The notes: generated from the sequence alone by a model not told the origin. Counted from the stretch's first letter, positions 19,383 through 27,813 are shown. The stretch: DNA of 64,000 bases from CAVUCH01 sp963763095 (GCA_963763095.1 CAVXNR010000013.1:124001-188000), one strand, 5' to 3'. Numbers and translations are program-made.

Positions 19383-20719
19383 TTGTACCGCTCAGTCCAA
19401 CGCTATCCGGCTCGTCGCGTTCGCTGTCGCCCTCGGAATCGTCGCGCCGCGCGCCGTGCCTTGCGAGGAGCAGCGGATCCGCAGCCGCCGAAAGGCTTCA
19501 CAGCCCTGTTCAACGGCCGAGACCTGTCGGGCTTTCATGGGCTCGAGCACTTCGATCCGCGCAAGCTGCGTGCGATGTCGGACGAGGAGCGCGCGGCAAA
19601 GCGCAAGGCGAACGAGGAGCCGTTCCGGAAGCACTGGCGAGTGGAGAACGGAGAGCTCGTGAACGACGGCGAGGGCCCGTACGCCACGACCGACCGCGAG
19701 TATGGCGATATCGAGCTGCTCATCGAGTATCGGACGGTGGCAAAGGCGGACAGCGGCATCTACCTGCGCGGCAACCCGCAGGTGCAGATCTGGGACTACA
19801 CCAAGGAAGGCGGCAAGGGCGACCGCGGCGCCGAGAAGGGGTCCGGCGGCCTGTGGAACAACCGCGCGGGATCGCCCGGCAAGGATCCGCTGGTGCTCGC
19901 CGACAAGCCGTTCGGCGAGTGGAACACCCTGCGCATCCGGCAGGTGGGCGACAAGACCACCGTTCACCTGAACGACAAGCTCGTGGTGGATCACGCCACG
20001 ATGGAGAACTACTGGGACCCGAAAGAGCCGCTCTGGGCACGCGGGCCAATCCAGCTGCAGACGCACGGCGGAGAGATCCGGTGGCGCAACATCTTCATCC
20101 GGGAGATTCCTGCCGATGAAGCCACGCGCATCCTGAGCGAGCGCGACGAGGCGTCCTTCACCTCCATCTTCAACGGCCGCAACTTCACGGGATGGGCGGG
20201 CCCGCTCGACAACTACGAGATCGTAGACGGCGCGATTCGCTGCAAGACCGAAACAGGGCGGCACCATCTACACGCAGAAGGAGTACGCGGACTTCGTCGT
20301 GCGCCTCGAGTTCAAGCTGCCGCCCGCCGGCAACAACGGCCTCGCGATCCGCTACCCGGGCGAAGGCGATGCCGCCTACGCCGGCATGACCGAACTGCAG
20401 GTGCTCGACAACACCTCGCCGAAGTACACAAAGCTCGATCCGCGGCAGTTCCACGGCTCCGCCTACGGCATGGTCGCCGCGAAACGCGACTTCCTCCGGC
20501 CCGTCGGGCGAATGGAACTACGAGCAGGTCACCGTGAAGGGCTCGACGATCAAAGTCGAGTTGAACGGCACCACCATCCTCGAAGCCGACCTGAGCACTG
20601 TCACCGAGTTCATGGCCAACACGCCGCATCCCGGCAAGGACCGGAAGACGGGCCACTTCGGCTTCGCCGGGCACAACGATCCGGTGGAGTTTCGGAGGGT
20701 GAGGGTCCGCACCTTATAG
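19383..20719 (+). CDS. secreted protein with two DUF1080 (3-keto-disaccharide hydrolase) domains, frameshifted
   Basis: Two concanavalin-like DUF1080 units in tandem. The first holds GFTALFNGRDLSGFHG, YGDIELLIEYRTVAKADSG, GIYLRGNPQVQIWD and ARGPIQLQTHGGEIRWRN. The second holds SIFNGRNFTGWAG, EYADFVVRLEFKLPPAGNNG, MTELQVLDNT, FHGSAYGMVAAK and KTGHFGFAGHNDPVEFRR. Frames change near 20260 and 20505. A hydrophobic leader (IRLVAFAVALGIVAP) is seen only in another frame, so a third shift near 19470 is likely. The family acts on sugars or glycans outside the cytoplasm. Confidence 0.8.
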
Positions 20720-21410
20720 GCGCTGGGCGCTGGGCGCTGGGCAGGGCCGTGGGCGGTGGGCCTCGGCGACGCGACGGGATTGGCGGGGGGCCGGCGGCGG
20801 GCGGCTGGCGGAACCGAGCTCTCCCCCGACGACCAGGCCGGGCACAACTCCACGGGTCCGCCCTGCGTCGCGTCTACGCGCCGACTTCCATCGGCGTTCA
20901 CGGCCGCTTCTGCATTGCGAACAGAAGGCGCTTCAGGCTTCTCACGAGGTGGTCGTAACCGTCGAGAAGTCGTTCAGCGTCGGCAGCGGGCAACATCTTC
21001 AATCGGCGACCCAAGCCGACCAAATAGCGGACCTCGCATGCCGAGGCGACGGCGATGTTGAGGAATCTACAATATTCAGGGGTCGTCGTCCTTGCCGATC
21101 CTTCAACGATGTTGGTCGGGACCGAAATTGCGGCGCGTCTGAGTTGCACACGCAGCCCGAACCGTTCCTCATCGGGAAACCTCATGGTTGCACCGTACAG
21201 GTCGATCACGAGACTGTCCGCGAGAGTGAAGACCTGAAGCTTGGTGTGGTCGCGCGTAGTAGGCATGTGAGGCGATAAGCGCAACACGTGTGCCGAGACG
21301 GCGCGTTTGGCCTCGCCGCCGCCCGCCAGCCGCCCGTCGCCCGCCGCCGGCCGTGTCAGGCCCAGCGCCTACCGCCCAACGCCGAGCGCCTAACGCCCAG
21401 CGCCCAAGCT
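20718..21410. mobile_element. IVS-like element: four-helix-bundle gene inside long inverted repeats
   Basis: A left arm (20718-20811) and a right arm (about 21310-21408) are imperfect inverted copies. The best blocks are GGCCGGCGGCGGGCG and GGGCGGCTGGCGG on the left, both matched in the complement of 21323-21352, where a 7-base insert separates them. The outer parts are GGCGCTGGGCG repeats on the left and their complement on the right. The only gene between the arms is the four-helix-bundle protein. The right arm supplies the stop codon of the neighbouring transglycosylase, so the element appears to have landed at that gene's end. Confidence 0.6.
20898..21266 (-). CDS. four-helix-bundle protein (23S rRNA intervening-sequence protein family)
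   Basis: 122 residues, all-alpha, with the family signature HTKLQVFTLADSLVIDLY, RFPDEERFGLRVQLRRAAIS, VPTNIVEGSAR and YCRFLNIAVASACEVRYLV. Homologues are the ORFs carried in Leptospira-type 23S rRNA intervening sequences; Avd, the accessory protein of diversity-generating retroelements, has the same fold and makes a basic pentamer. No reverse transcriptase or variable repeat is near. ATG 21266 is preferred over ATG 21287 by family start. The function of free-standing copies is unknown. Confidence 0.9.
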   Translation of the reverse strand: MPTTRDHTKLQVFTLADSLVIDLYGATMRFPDEERFGLRVQLRRAAISVPTNIVEGSARTTTPEYCRFLNIAVASACEVRYLVGLGRRLKMLPAADAERLLDGYDHLVRSLKRLLFAMQKRP

Positions 21411-22625
21411 ATCCCCCAACAACCCCACACTGAGCGCGTACGCATGCGCGCAGTTGTACGCGAGCAGGGCTTCGTAGTTGCCGTAGACGAGGAAGCTGCG
21501 TGAGCCGGCCGTGACGAGCGAGGCAATGCGGTCGACGGCGGGGAGACGCGCCCCGGTCGCCGTGCGGACACCGAGCTCGCTCCAGCGCGCCACCGGGAGT
21601 GGCTCCGACATCTCGCGCTTCGCGCGACAGCCTTCGACCCGCGGGGGCGCGGCCAGGGAGAGCGCCGAGCGATCGTCGGGGATCCCGACTTCGCGGCCCC
21701 ATGTCTCGGCACCGTTCCAGCCGTTCTCCTTCAGGAAGTTCGCGATCGAGGCGAAGACGTCGGGCAGCGAGCGCCAGATGTCGCGGTGGCCGTCACCGTC
21801 GAAGTCCTGCGCGTAGCGGAGGTAGGTGGAAGGCATGAACTGCGGCTGACCGAGCGCGCCAGCCCACGAGCCCTTCAGCCGTGCGGGCTCGACCTCGCCG
21901 CGGTCGAGGATCGTGAGCGCGTCGAACAGCTCGCTGCGGAAGAAGGCGGCACGGCGGCCGTCCCAGGCAAGCGTCGCCAGGGCCTGAATCGTGGGCCGCA
22001 CGCCGCTGAAGCGCCCGAGGTTCGACTCGATGGACCACACGGCCGCGAGCACATCGGTCGGGACCCCGTACTTCGCCGCCACCTTCCGGAAGATTGCCTG
22101 GTGACGCGCCAGTGCCCGGCGGGTATCGCGCACGAGCGTCTTCGAAAGCCGTCGCGCCAGGTAGGCATCGAGCGTCAGCACGAACTCCGCCTGCGTGCGG
22201 TCGCGCTCGACCACGATCAGCTCTGGCTGGAGCCCCTCGAAGGCCTGCTGCACCGTGTCTGCCCTGATCCCTCGGGCGAGGGCCTCGGCACGCACGGCCT
22301 CGAGCCAGACATCGAATGGGACCGGCGTTGCCGCGACGGGCTCGTTCTGTGGGGCGGGAACTTCAGTTCCGGCCGATGCCGGCCCCTGTCGGCCGGGACT
22401 GGAGTCCCGGCTCCACATCTGGTCCGCATCAGCGTGCTCAGATGAAGAAGGCAGGGGTGCTCTGAGCCGAACGTCGGCACGCCCCTGTGCTCCCGATGAA
22501 TGTGGGGCCGGAACTTCAGTTCCGGCCGACATCGCGGCGGGTGCAACAAGGAACGCAACGAACACAATCCGGGCGAGGCCGGAGACCTGTCCAGGGCCGC
22601 TCACAGGCGCGTATGCCACGCGCAC
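21390..22625 (-). CDS. lytic murein transglycosylase (MltB/SltB family)
   Basis: Cleaves peptidoglycan glycan strands to 1,6-anhydro products in the periplasm. After a hydrophobic export segment (LARIVFVAFLVAP) and a linker of ~80 residues comes the catalytic domain: KYGVPTDVLAAVWSIESNLG (catalytic Glu), PTIQALATLAWDGRRAAFF, SWAGALGQPQFMPSTYL, FDGDGHRDIWRS and VYGNYEALLAYNCAHAYA. The linker translates two REP-like palindromes, giving GTEVPAP twice. The end (LGAGR, stop) lies in the right arm of the four-helix element. The start is GTG 22625 or GTG 22619, just after the HEAT gene stop, suggesting one operon. Confidence 0.87.
   Translation of the reverse strand: MRVAYAPVSGPGQVSGLARIVFVAFLVAPAAMSAGTEVPAPHSSGAQGRADVRLRAPLPSSSEHADADQMWSRDSSPGRQGPASAGTEVPAPQNEPVAATPVPFDVWLEAVRAEALARGIRADTVQQAFEGLQPELIVVERDRTQAEFVLTLDAYLARRLSKTLVRDTRRALARHQAIFRKVAAKYGVPTDVLAAVWSIESNLGRFSGVRPTIQALATLAWDGRRAAFFRSELFDALTILDRGEVEPARLKGSWAGALGQPQFMPSTYLRYAQDFDGDGHRDIWRSLPDVFASIANFLKENGWNGAETWGREVGIPDDRSALSLAAPPRVEGCRAKREMSEPLPVARWSELGVRTATGARLPAVDRIASLVTAGSRSFLVYGNYEALLAYNCAHAYALSVGLLGDSLGAGR
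22348..22418. repeat. double REP-like palindrome inside the transglycosylase frame
   Basis: TGTGGGGCGGGAACTTCAG opens a first hairpin (GGAACTTCAGTTCC, 22357-22370) and CCGGGACTGGAGTCCCGG (22393-22410) a second, closed by CTCCACA. The outer TGTGG and CCACA are inverted, so the whole 71-bp unit is a REPIN-like pair. It is translated in frame within the transglycosylase. Confidence 0.8.
22501..22529. repeat. single REP-like palindrome inside the transglycosylase frame
   Basis: TGTGGGG followed by a 22-base palindrome at 22506-22527 with arms GGCCGGAACT and AGTTCCGGCC around TC. Same head and CTTCAG centre as the element at 22348. Its length keeps the host reading frame. Confidence 0.8.
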
Positions 22626-22627
22626 CG

Positions 22628-24037
22628 CTATGAACCGCTGCGCTTTGCGATCCGCTGGAGAGCCTGCGAGGCGAGCGCAGCGACCTGCTCGTTCGGATCC
22701 CTGGTGAGCTCGCGCAGCGCGGGCACCGCGCGCGCGTCCCCGAGCAGGCCGAGGATCTCGGCGAGCGCTTCGCGCACGTTCGGGTCCGCGTGCGTCAAGT
22801 GCGTGAACAGGTCCGGCACCTCGTCCGTGCGCGACTCCAGCAGGTACTGCTTCGCGTCCTCGTTGGTGCGGCGGCTGCCGAGCGCCTCCACGACCGAGAT
22901 GAGGAACTCTTTGCGGCCGAGACGGTACAGCGCCCACGCCTGCGCCGTGAGGATGCGCGGATCCTTCTGCTGCTGCCGGTCGCGCGAGATCTCGACGAGC
23001 GTGGCGGGATCGGCGATGCGCGCCAGTCCTTCGTTGGCGTGGAGCGCGATCGACAGGTCCGCCGCATTCTTCTCGCGCAGGAACAGATCCCTGGACGAGG
23101 CGTCGCCGATGAAGGCAAGGGCGCCGATCAACCGTTCGCGATAGGTGCGGTCCATCTGCTTCGGCGGGACCGCGGACTCCCGCGCGTAGATCCGGGTGAG
23201 CTCAGGCACCGCCGGCGCATATCGCAGTCGGCCGAGCGCGAGGACCACCTCGTTGCGCACCTTGGCGTCGGCGTAGGTGACGAGGTTCAGGAGCTCGCTG
23301 CCGACCGACGGATCACCAATCTTGCGCAGCGCGCGCGCCGCTTCGAAGCGCACGTCGTTCGAGCGATCCTCGCGCAGCACGACGACGAGGGCCGGTATGG
23401 CCGATTGTCCGCGCAGGATGCCGAGCGAGCGCGCGGCCTTCGCCCGCAGCGAGGGCTCGGTATCGGCCAACCGCGCCTCGAGCGCCTCGATGACGGACGG
23501 ATCAGCCGTGAGCCCCGGCTCCGTCATTACCTCGCCCCATTCATCGGACCACGGGTTCAGGGAGTTGGCGACCTTGTTCAGCGTCACTCCCACGCCGGTC
23601 TCGCGTGGGAGATAGGCCGTCGTCATCCCCTCTATTGCGCGCTCGCGGATGTCTTTCTCGCTGTCGGTGGACAGGGCCACGAAGCCGGGAAGAGCGCGCG
23701 CATCCTGCACCTCCTGCAGGGCGATGCCGACGGCGCGCCGGACCGAGGAATCGGTGTCATGCACGGCGGCCACGAGATCGGGGGTCACGCTCTGGACCTT
23801 GTTCCGGCCGATGAGCGTCGCCGCCTCGCGCCGCCTGACCGGATCGGGATGCTTGAGATCGTAGGTGAGACTCTCGACCAGCACCTGCCGCGTCTGCGCA
23901 GCGGTCAGGCCGGGGACGACGATCGCGACCGTAAAGGCGAGCACGCCAGAGGCCGCGCGCCCTGCACGAGCGGCAACACAGCGAACACGCCGCGGCTCCG
24001 CGTGCGAGTCGGTTCGGCTGGATTGGATCAACAACAT
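22628..24037 (-). CDS. secreted HEAT-repeat protein
   Basis: 469 residues: an N-terminal export signal (GVLAFTVAIVVPGLTAAQ) then a long run of HEAT/PBS-lyase-type helical repeats, for example DPVRRREAATLIG, DSSVRRAVGIALQEV, EPSLRAKAARSLGILRG, SNDVRFEAARALRKIGD, DAKVRNEVVLALGRLR and DPNVREALAEILGLLGD. Such solenoids bind other proteins; the partner is unknown. ATG 24037 has GGGAGG upstream. The lytic transglycosylase follows within 3 bases of the stop, so the two probably work together in the periplasm, which is inference. Confidence 0.85.
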   Translation of the reverse strand: MLLIQSSRTDSHAEPRRVRCVAARAGRAASGVLAFTVAIVVPGLTAAQTRQVLVESLTYDLKHPDPVRRREAATLIGRNKVQSVTPDLVAAVHDTDSSVRRAVGIALQEVQDARALPGFVALSTDSEKDIRERAIEGMTTAYLPRETGVGVTLNKVANSLNPWSDEWGEVMTEPGLTADPSVIEALEARLADTEPSLRAKAARSLGILRGQSAIPALVVVLREDRSNDVRFEAARALRKIGDPSVGSELLNLVTYADAKVRNEVVLALGRLRYAPAVPELTRIYARESAVPPKQMDRTYRERLIGALAFIGDASSRDLFLREKNAADLSIALHANEGLARIADPATLVEISRDRQQQKDPRILTAQAWALYRLGRKEFLISVVEALGSRRTNEDAKQYLLESRTDEVPDLFTHLTHADPNVREALAEILGLLGDARAVPALRELTRDPNEQVAALASQALQRIAKRSGS

Positions 24038-24229
24038 GCTGCCTCCCGTGGCGGCGATGGCCGGGGAGCATTCGCGCCGGCCACTACTGTAGCAGGAGGA
24101 CGCGCGTTCAGTACCGGCTCCACCGCCCAGCTGCCTGCACTTCTTGCAGCGCCCGTCCAGTACAGCTACGGTACTCCCTGTCCGCGCGACAGGCGCCGGG
24201 CGCCTGGCCAGCTTCGGCCGGAGGCACCT

Positions 24230-25333
24230 ATGGGCATCATGGATTTCCTGAAGGGCGAGCTGCTCGAAATCATCGAGTGGACAGACGACTCGCGTGACAC
24301 GCTCTCGTACCGCTTCCCGGACGATGACAAGGCCATCAAGAGAGGCGCACAGCTGATCGTGCGCGAGTCGCAGGTGGCGCAGTTCGTCTACGTCGGTGAG
24401 TTCGGCGACACGTTCGGTCCTGGCAAGCACACGCTCACCACGGACAACATCCCCATTCTCACGAGGCTGCAGTCGTGGAAGTACGGCCTCGAGTCGCCGT
24501 TCAAGGCCGACGTCTACTTCCTGACCACGCGCCTGTTCACCGGGAACAAGTGGGGCACGGCCAACCCCATCATGATGCGGGATGCCGACTTCGGCATCGT
24601 GCGCGCTCGGGCATTCGGCACGTTCGACTTCAAAATCGTGGACCCGAAGCTGTTCCTGAAGGAAGTCGCCGGCTCCGACCAGAACTTCCGTCTCGACGAG
24701 TTCGCCGACACGATGCGCTCGCGGATTGTCAGCGTGTTCAGCGATGCGCTTGCATCGGCCCAGGTGCCGGTGCTCGATGTCGCAACGCGCTACGGCGAGC
24801 TCGGGGAGGCGCTGCTGCCCCTGATCAACCCCGTGGTCGGGGCGAAGTACGGGCTGCAGATTGCCAGCTTCATCATCGAGAACGTGTCGGTGCCGCCTGA
24901 GGTCGAGGCCGCGATCGACAAGCGATCGAGCATGGCCGCCGTGGGAAACCTGAACGACTTCGTGAAGTACCAGATGGCCAAGGGCATGGAGACGCCGGGC
25001 GGCGGCGGCGCGGCCGGCACTGCCAGCCAGCTGGCCGTGGGCTTCGCGATTGCGCAGCAGCTGATGCAGCAGAGCGGCGTCGTCGGGTCTCCGACGCCGG
25101 CCGCCGGCGCGGCCGGGACGCTCGGGGTGGCGGTGGCACCAGGGCCCGCAGCGACCGCTCCCGCCTCGACCGGCATGCCCGACCTGTTGTCCCCCGCTGA
25201 TGCGGCGCAGGCACTCGGTGTAACGGAGGAAGACGTGATGGCCATCATCACGTCCGGCGAGCTGCAGGCGAAGAAAATCGGCGCCAGCTACCGGATCAGG
25301 CGCGCGGCACTGCAGGAGTATCTCGAAAAGTAG
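24230..25333 (+). CDS. SPFH/band-7 protein with C-terminal excisionase-type helix-turn-helix
   Basis: 367 residues. The first ~230 form an SPFH domain of the virion-core-like bacterial subgroup: MDFLKGELLEIIEWTDDS, QVAQFVYVGEFGDTFGPGKH, YFLTTRLFTGNKWGT, ARAFGTFDFKIVDPKLFLKE and YGLQIASFIIENVSVPPEVE. A Gly/Ala/Pro linker follows, then ~45 residues resembling an excisionase/MerR DNA-binding helix (LSPADAAQALGVTEEDVMAI, AKKIGASYRIRRAALQEYL). SPFH proteins assemble membrane-associated rings. ATG 24230 has GGAGG. The next gene starts two bases after the stop, so the two are an operon. Confidence 0.85.
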   Translation: MGIMDFLKGELLEIIEWTDDSRDTLSYRFPDDDKAIKRGAQLIVRESQVAQFVYVGEFGDTFGPGKHTLTTDNIPILTRLQSWKYGLESPFKADVYFLTTRLFTGNKWGTANPIMMRDADFGIVRARAFGTFDFKIVDPKLFLKEVAGSDQNFRLDEFADTMRSRIVSVFSDALASAQVPVLDVATRYGELGEALLPLINPVVGAKYGLQIASFIIENVSVPPEVEAAIDKRSSMAAVGNLNDFVKYQMAKGMETPGGGGAAGTASQLAVGFAIAQQLMQQSGVVGSPTPAAGAAGTLGVAVAPGPAATAPASTGMPDLLSPADAAQALGVTEEDVMAIITSGELQAKKIGASYRIRRAALQEYLEK

Positions 25334-25335
25334 CG

Positions 25336-26427
25336 ATGGCCGACGTCACCGCGGTCGAGAAGCATCCCTGCGCCGCCTGCGGTGCGCAGGCGCAGTGGAA
25401 CCCTGCACGGCAGCGCCTCGTGTGCCCGTTCTGCGGCACCGAGGCGCCGTACGAGACGAACCCCGCGACCGGTGCAATCCAAGAGATCGACCTGGTGCGG
25501 ACGCTGCGCGAGATGCCCGAAAGTCTGCGGGAGTGGCGGCCAGGGACGCGCACCGTGCAGTGCCGCAGCTGCAAGGCCGTGAGCGTGTTCGAGGCCGGGC
25601 GCGTCGGCCAGAACTGCGGCTTCTGCGGATCGCCCTCGCTCGTCGACTACCAGGAAATCAAGGCTCCCATCCGGCCCCAGAGCCTGCTCCCGTTCAAGAT
25701 CACGGAGGGTCAGGTTCGCGAGAGCATCCGCCGCTGGTACGCGAGCAAGTGGTTCGCGCCGGGCAAGCTGAAAAGCCGGGCGCTCGTCGATACGGTTCAC
25801 GGCCTCTACATTCCCTACTGGACCTTCGACGCGCGCGTGCATTGCCCGTGGTGGGCGGAGGCCGGGTTCTACTACTACACAACGGAGAGTTACCGGGACA
25901 GCCAGGGACGGTCCCAGACGAGGCAGGTACAGCACGTGCGCTGGGAACCGGCGTCAGGGGCTATCGATCACGTCTTCGACGACGAGCCCGTGCCGGGCAC
26001 GCAGGGAATTGACCAGGGGCTGCTGCAGGAGGTGCAACCGTTCCCCACGACGGACCTCGTCCCCTACGACACCGCGTTCCTCTCCGGGTTCGTGGTCGAG
26101 CACTACCAGGTCGTGCTGATTGATGCGGCGAAGCGGTCGCAGGAGCAGATGCACCAGCAGCTCGAGGCCTTGTGCGCCCAACAGGTGCCCGGCGATACAC
26201 ACCGCAACCTCCGCATCGCTCCGGAGTACTCCGCGCAGACCTTCAAGCACATCCTCGTGCCGGTCTGGCTGCTGGCTTACACGTACGGCGCCGCGCGGTT
26301 TCAGGTGGTGGTGAACGGCTACACGGGAGCGACCGCCGGCCAATACCCGAAGAGCCCGTGGAAGATTCTGTTCGTTACGCTGCTCGCGCTCGTTCTATTG
26401 CTGATAGTGATGTACGCCTCGCAATAA
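25336..26427 (+). CDS. zinc-ribbon membrane-anchored protein, partner of the SPFH gene
   Basis: 363 residues. Two zinc ribbons at the N-terminus: CAACGAQAQW...CPFC near residues 12-35 and CRSCKAVSVF...CGFC near 76-98. A middle soluble region includes LVDTVHGLYIPYWTFDARV and the aromatic stretch AEAGFYYYTTESYR, and a single C-terminal membrane helix (ILFVTLLALVLLLIVMY) follows KSPWK. Tail-anchored topology with the ribbons in the cytoplasm is likely. Proteins of this layout are often encoded beside SPFH genes; no biochemical role is known to me. Confidence 0.8.
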   Translation: MADVTAVEKHPCAACGAQAQWNPARQRLVCPFCGTEAPYETNPATGAIQEIDLVRTLREMPESLREWRPGTRTVQCRSCKAVSVFEAGRVGQNCGFCGSPSLVDYQEIKAPIRPQSLLPFKITEGQVRESIRRWYASKWFAPGKLKSRALVDTVHGLYIPYWTFDARVHCPWWAEAGFYYYTTESYRDSQGRSQTRQVQHVRWEPASGAIDHVFDDEPVPGTQGIDQGLLQEVQPFPTTDLVPYDTAFLSGFVVEHYQVVLIDAAKRSQEQMHQQLEALCAQQVPGDTHRNLRIAPEYSAQTFKHILVPVWLLAYTYGAARFQVVVNGYTGATAGQYPKSPWKILFVTLLALVLLLIVMYASQ

Positions 26428-26538
26428 GGCTAAGGGCGGAAAGGCTAAGGGCCAAGGGCTCGCCCCCGGCAGTTCGGCGGCTGTTGTGCGACAATCTACC
26501 GCTACGCGCAGCCCGACCGGCGGCGGAGTACGACGACG

Positions 26539-26892
26539 ATGGAGCTTCATTACGACGAGACGGACAAGGACGTGCTGATCCTCATCGCCGACGGGGGTCT
26601 CGACTCACACGTGTCTTCGGAATTCGCGGAGGACCTGCAGCGGGTCATCGACAGCGGCACGCGCAAGCTGGTGATCGACTGTTCGCGCCTCGGGTACGTC
26701 TCGAGCATCGGGATCGCTTCGCTCATCCGGCTGTACAAAAAGGTCGTGGAGCGCGGCGGTCAAGTCATGCTCGTGGGGGTACAGGGACCGCTGGCGCGCC
26801 TGCTCGACATCACGCGCCTCAACCAGGTGTTCCAGACCTACCCCACACTGGAAGACGCCCTGGCGGCGTTTCGCTCGGCCGAACGGAGCTGA
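26539..26892 (+). CDS. STAS-domain anti-sigma factor antagonist-like protein
   Basis: 117 residues, a single SpoIIAA-like STAS fold: VLILIADGGLDSHVSSEF, KLVIDCSRLGYVSSIGIASL with the Ser that is phosphorylated in family members, then GGQVMLVGVQGPLARLLDI and NQVFQTYPTLEDALAAF. Such proteins switch partner binding by Ser phosphorylation, which SpoIIE-type phosphatases reverse; one is encoded at 4.7-6.0 kb. No kinase of the RsbW type is nearby. Confidence 0.88.
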   Translation: MELHYDETDKDVLILIADGGLDSHVSSEFAEDLQRVIDSGTRKLVIDCSRLGYVSSIGIASLIRLYKKVVERGGQVMLVGVQGPLARLLDITRLNQVFQTYPTLEDALAAFRSAERS

Positions 26893-26910
26893 ACCGGCAC
26901 GCGTCAGCCC

Positions 26911-27162
26911 GTGTGAGATCTGCTTCAGCCGTGTGAGTTTCTGCTTCACGCGTGTCGATCTCGCTTCACCCGTGTGAGCTCTGCTTCACCCGTGTCGATC
27001 TCGCTTCACCCGTGTGAGATCTGCTCCCCTGTGAGAGTTGCTTCAGCCGTCTGAGATCTGCTTCACACGTGTATGAGATCTGCTCCGCCCGTGTGAGATC
27101 TGCTCCACCCGTGTGAGAGTTGCTTCACCCGTGTGAGATCCGCTTCAGCCGTGTGAGATCTG
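26911..27162. repeat. 20-bp minisatellite, about 12.5 degenerate units
   Basis: Consensus GTGTGAGATCTGCTTCACCC repeated head to tail with small changes (GTGTCGATCTCGCTTCACCC, GTGTGAGAGTTGCTTCACCC and others). Units are 18-22 bases and touch without unique spacers. It starts 18 bases after the STAS stop and ends at a REP-like palindrome. Confidence 0.93.
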
Positions 27163-27163
27163 A

Positions 27164-27186
27164 TGTGGGGCAGGGCTTCAGCCCTG
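27164..27186. repeat. REP-like palindrome after the minisatellite
   Basis: TGTGGGG then CAGGGCTTCAGCCCTG (27171-27186): the same head and CTTCAG centre as the copies at 22.3-22.5 kb with a different but still complementary stem. Confidence 0.65.
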
Positions 27187-27237
27187 CAGGATCCGATGGA
27201 TCAGGGGAGAGCCCTGCGACATGGTGGCCGCGCGCGT

Positions 27238-27267
27238 TTGCCGTCGCGCCGGCCGTCCGGCTATAAT
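27238..27267 (+). promoter_or_regulatory. probable sigma-70-type promoter of secG
   Basis: TTGCCG at 27238-27243 and a perfect TATAAT at 27262-27267 are separated by 18 bases. Transcription would start near 27275, about 60 bases before the secG ATG. Confidence 0.6.
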
Positions 27268-27333
27268 CGGAGTTTCGCGTCGGCGCCCGGGGACGCTCGG
27301 CGTGTGACCCGACGCCTGCACCGCACGGATTCC

Positions 27334-27708
27334 ATGCTGTATTACCTGATAGCGACGATCTACATCCTGTCGTGCCTCGTGCTGCTGATGGTCGTCCTGC
27401 TCCAGCAGGGCAAGGGCGGCGACATCGCCTCGGCGTTTGGGGGGAGCAGCAGCCAGACGGCGTTCGGCGCCCGCAGCGGCGCCACGCTGCTGTCGCGCGC
27501 GACGGCGGTCTGCGCAGCGCTGTTCATGATTGGCGCGCTGGCCCTCGCGGTGCTCGGCCATCGCGGCACGGGATCGGTGGTCGGGAGTCTGCCCGCCCCG
27601 ACGCCGGCAAACGCGCCGGCGTCGAAGCCTGCGACGAAGCCCTCGGGGCCGGCACCAGCGCCCGCGCAGCCGGCACCTGCGCAGCAGCCATCTGCGCCGC
27701 CGAAGTAG
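27334..27708 (+). CDS. secG: preprotein translocase subunit SecG
   Basis: Small inner-membrane subunit of the SecYEG channel. The 124-residue product has two membrane helices (YYLIATIYILSCLVLLMVVL and ALFMIGALALAVLG) around the conserved cytoplasmic loop LLQQGKGGDIASAFGGSSSQ and TAFGARSGATLLSR. An Ala/Pro/Lys-rich tail of ~40 residues follows, as in many SecG proteins. ATG 27334 is chosen by family start. Confidence 0.93.
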   Translation: MLYYLIATIYILSCLVLLMVVLLQQGKGGDIASAFGGSSSQTAFGARSGATLLSRATAVCAALFMIGALALAVLGHRGTGSVVGSLPAPTPANAPASKPATKPSGPAPAPAQPAPAQQPSAPPK

Positions 27709-27813
27709 AGTCTGAACGACGGACTCCAGTCCGGTAACGAGATAAGCGGCGGCACCTCAGCCCCGCGCGGCACGGATCGGCGCTGGGCAGCGCCGAATGA
27801 CGCCTCGCCTCTT

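Noticed and set aside
20898..21266. diversity-generating retroelement accessory gene (avd)
   Set aside because: The fold family is shared, but there is no reverse transcriptase, template repeat or variable repeat in the window.
26911..27162. CRISPR array
   Set aside because: Units are ~20 bases and contiguous; there are no unique spacers and no cas gene in the window.
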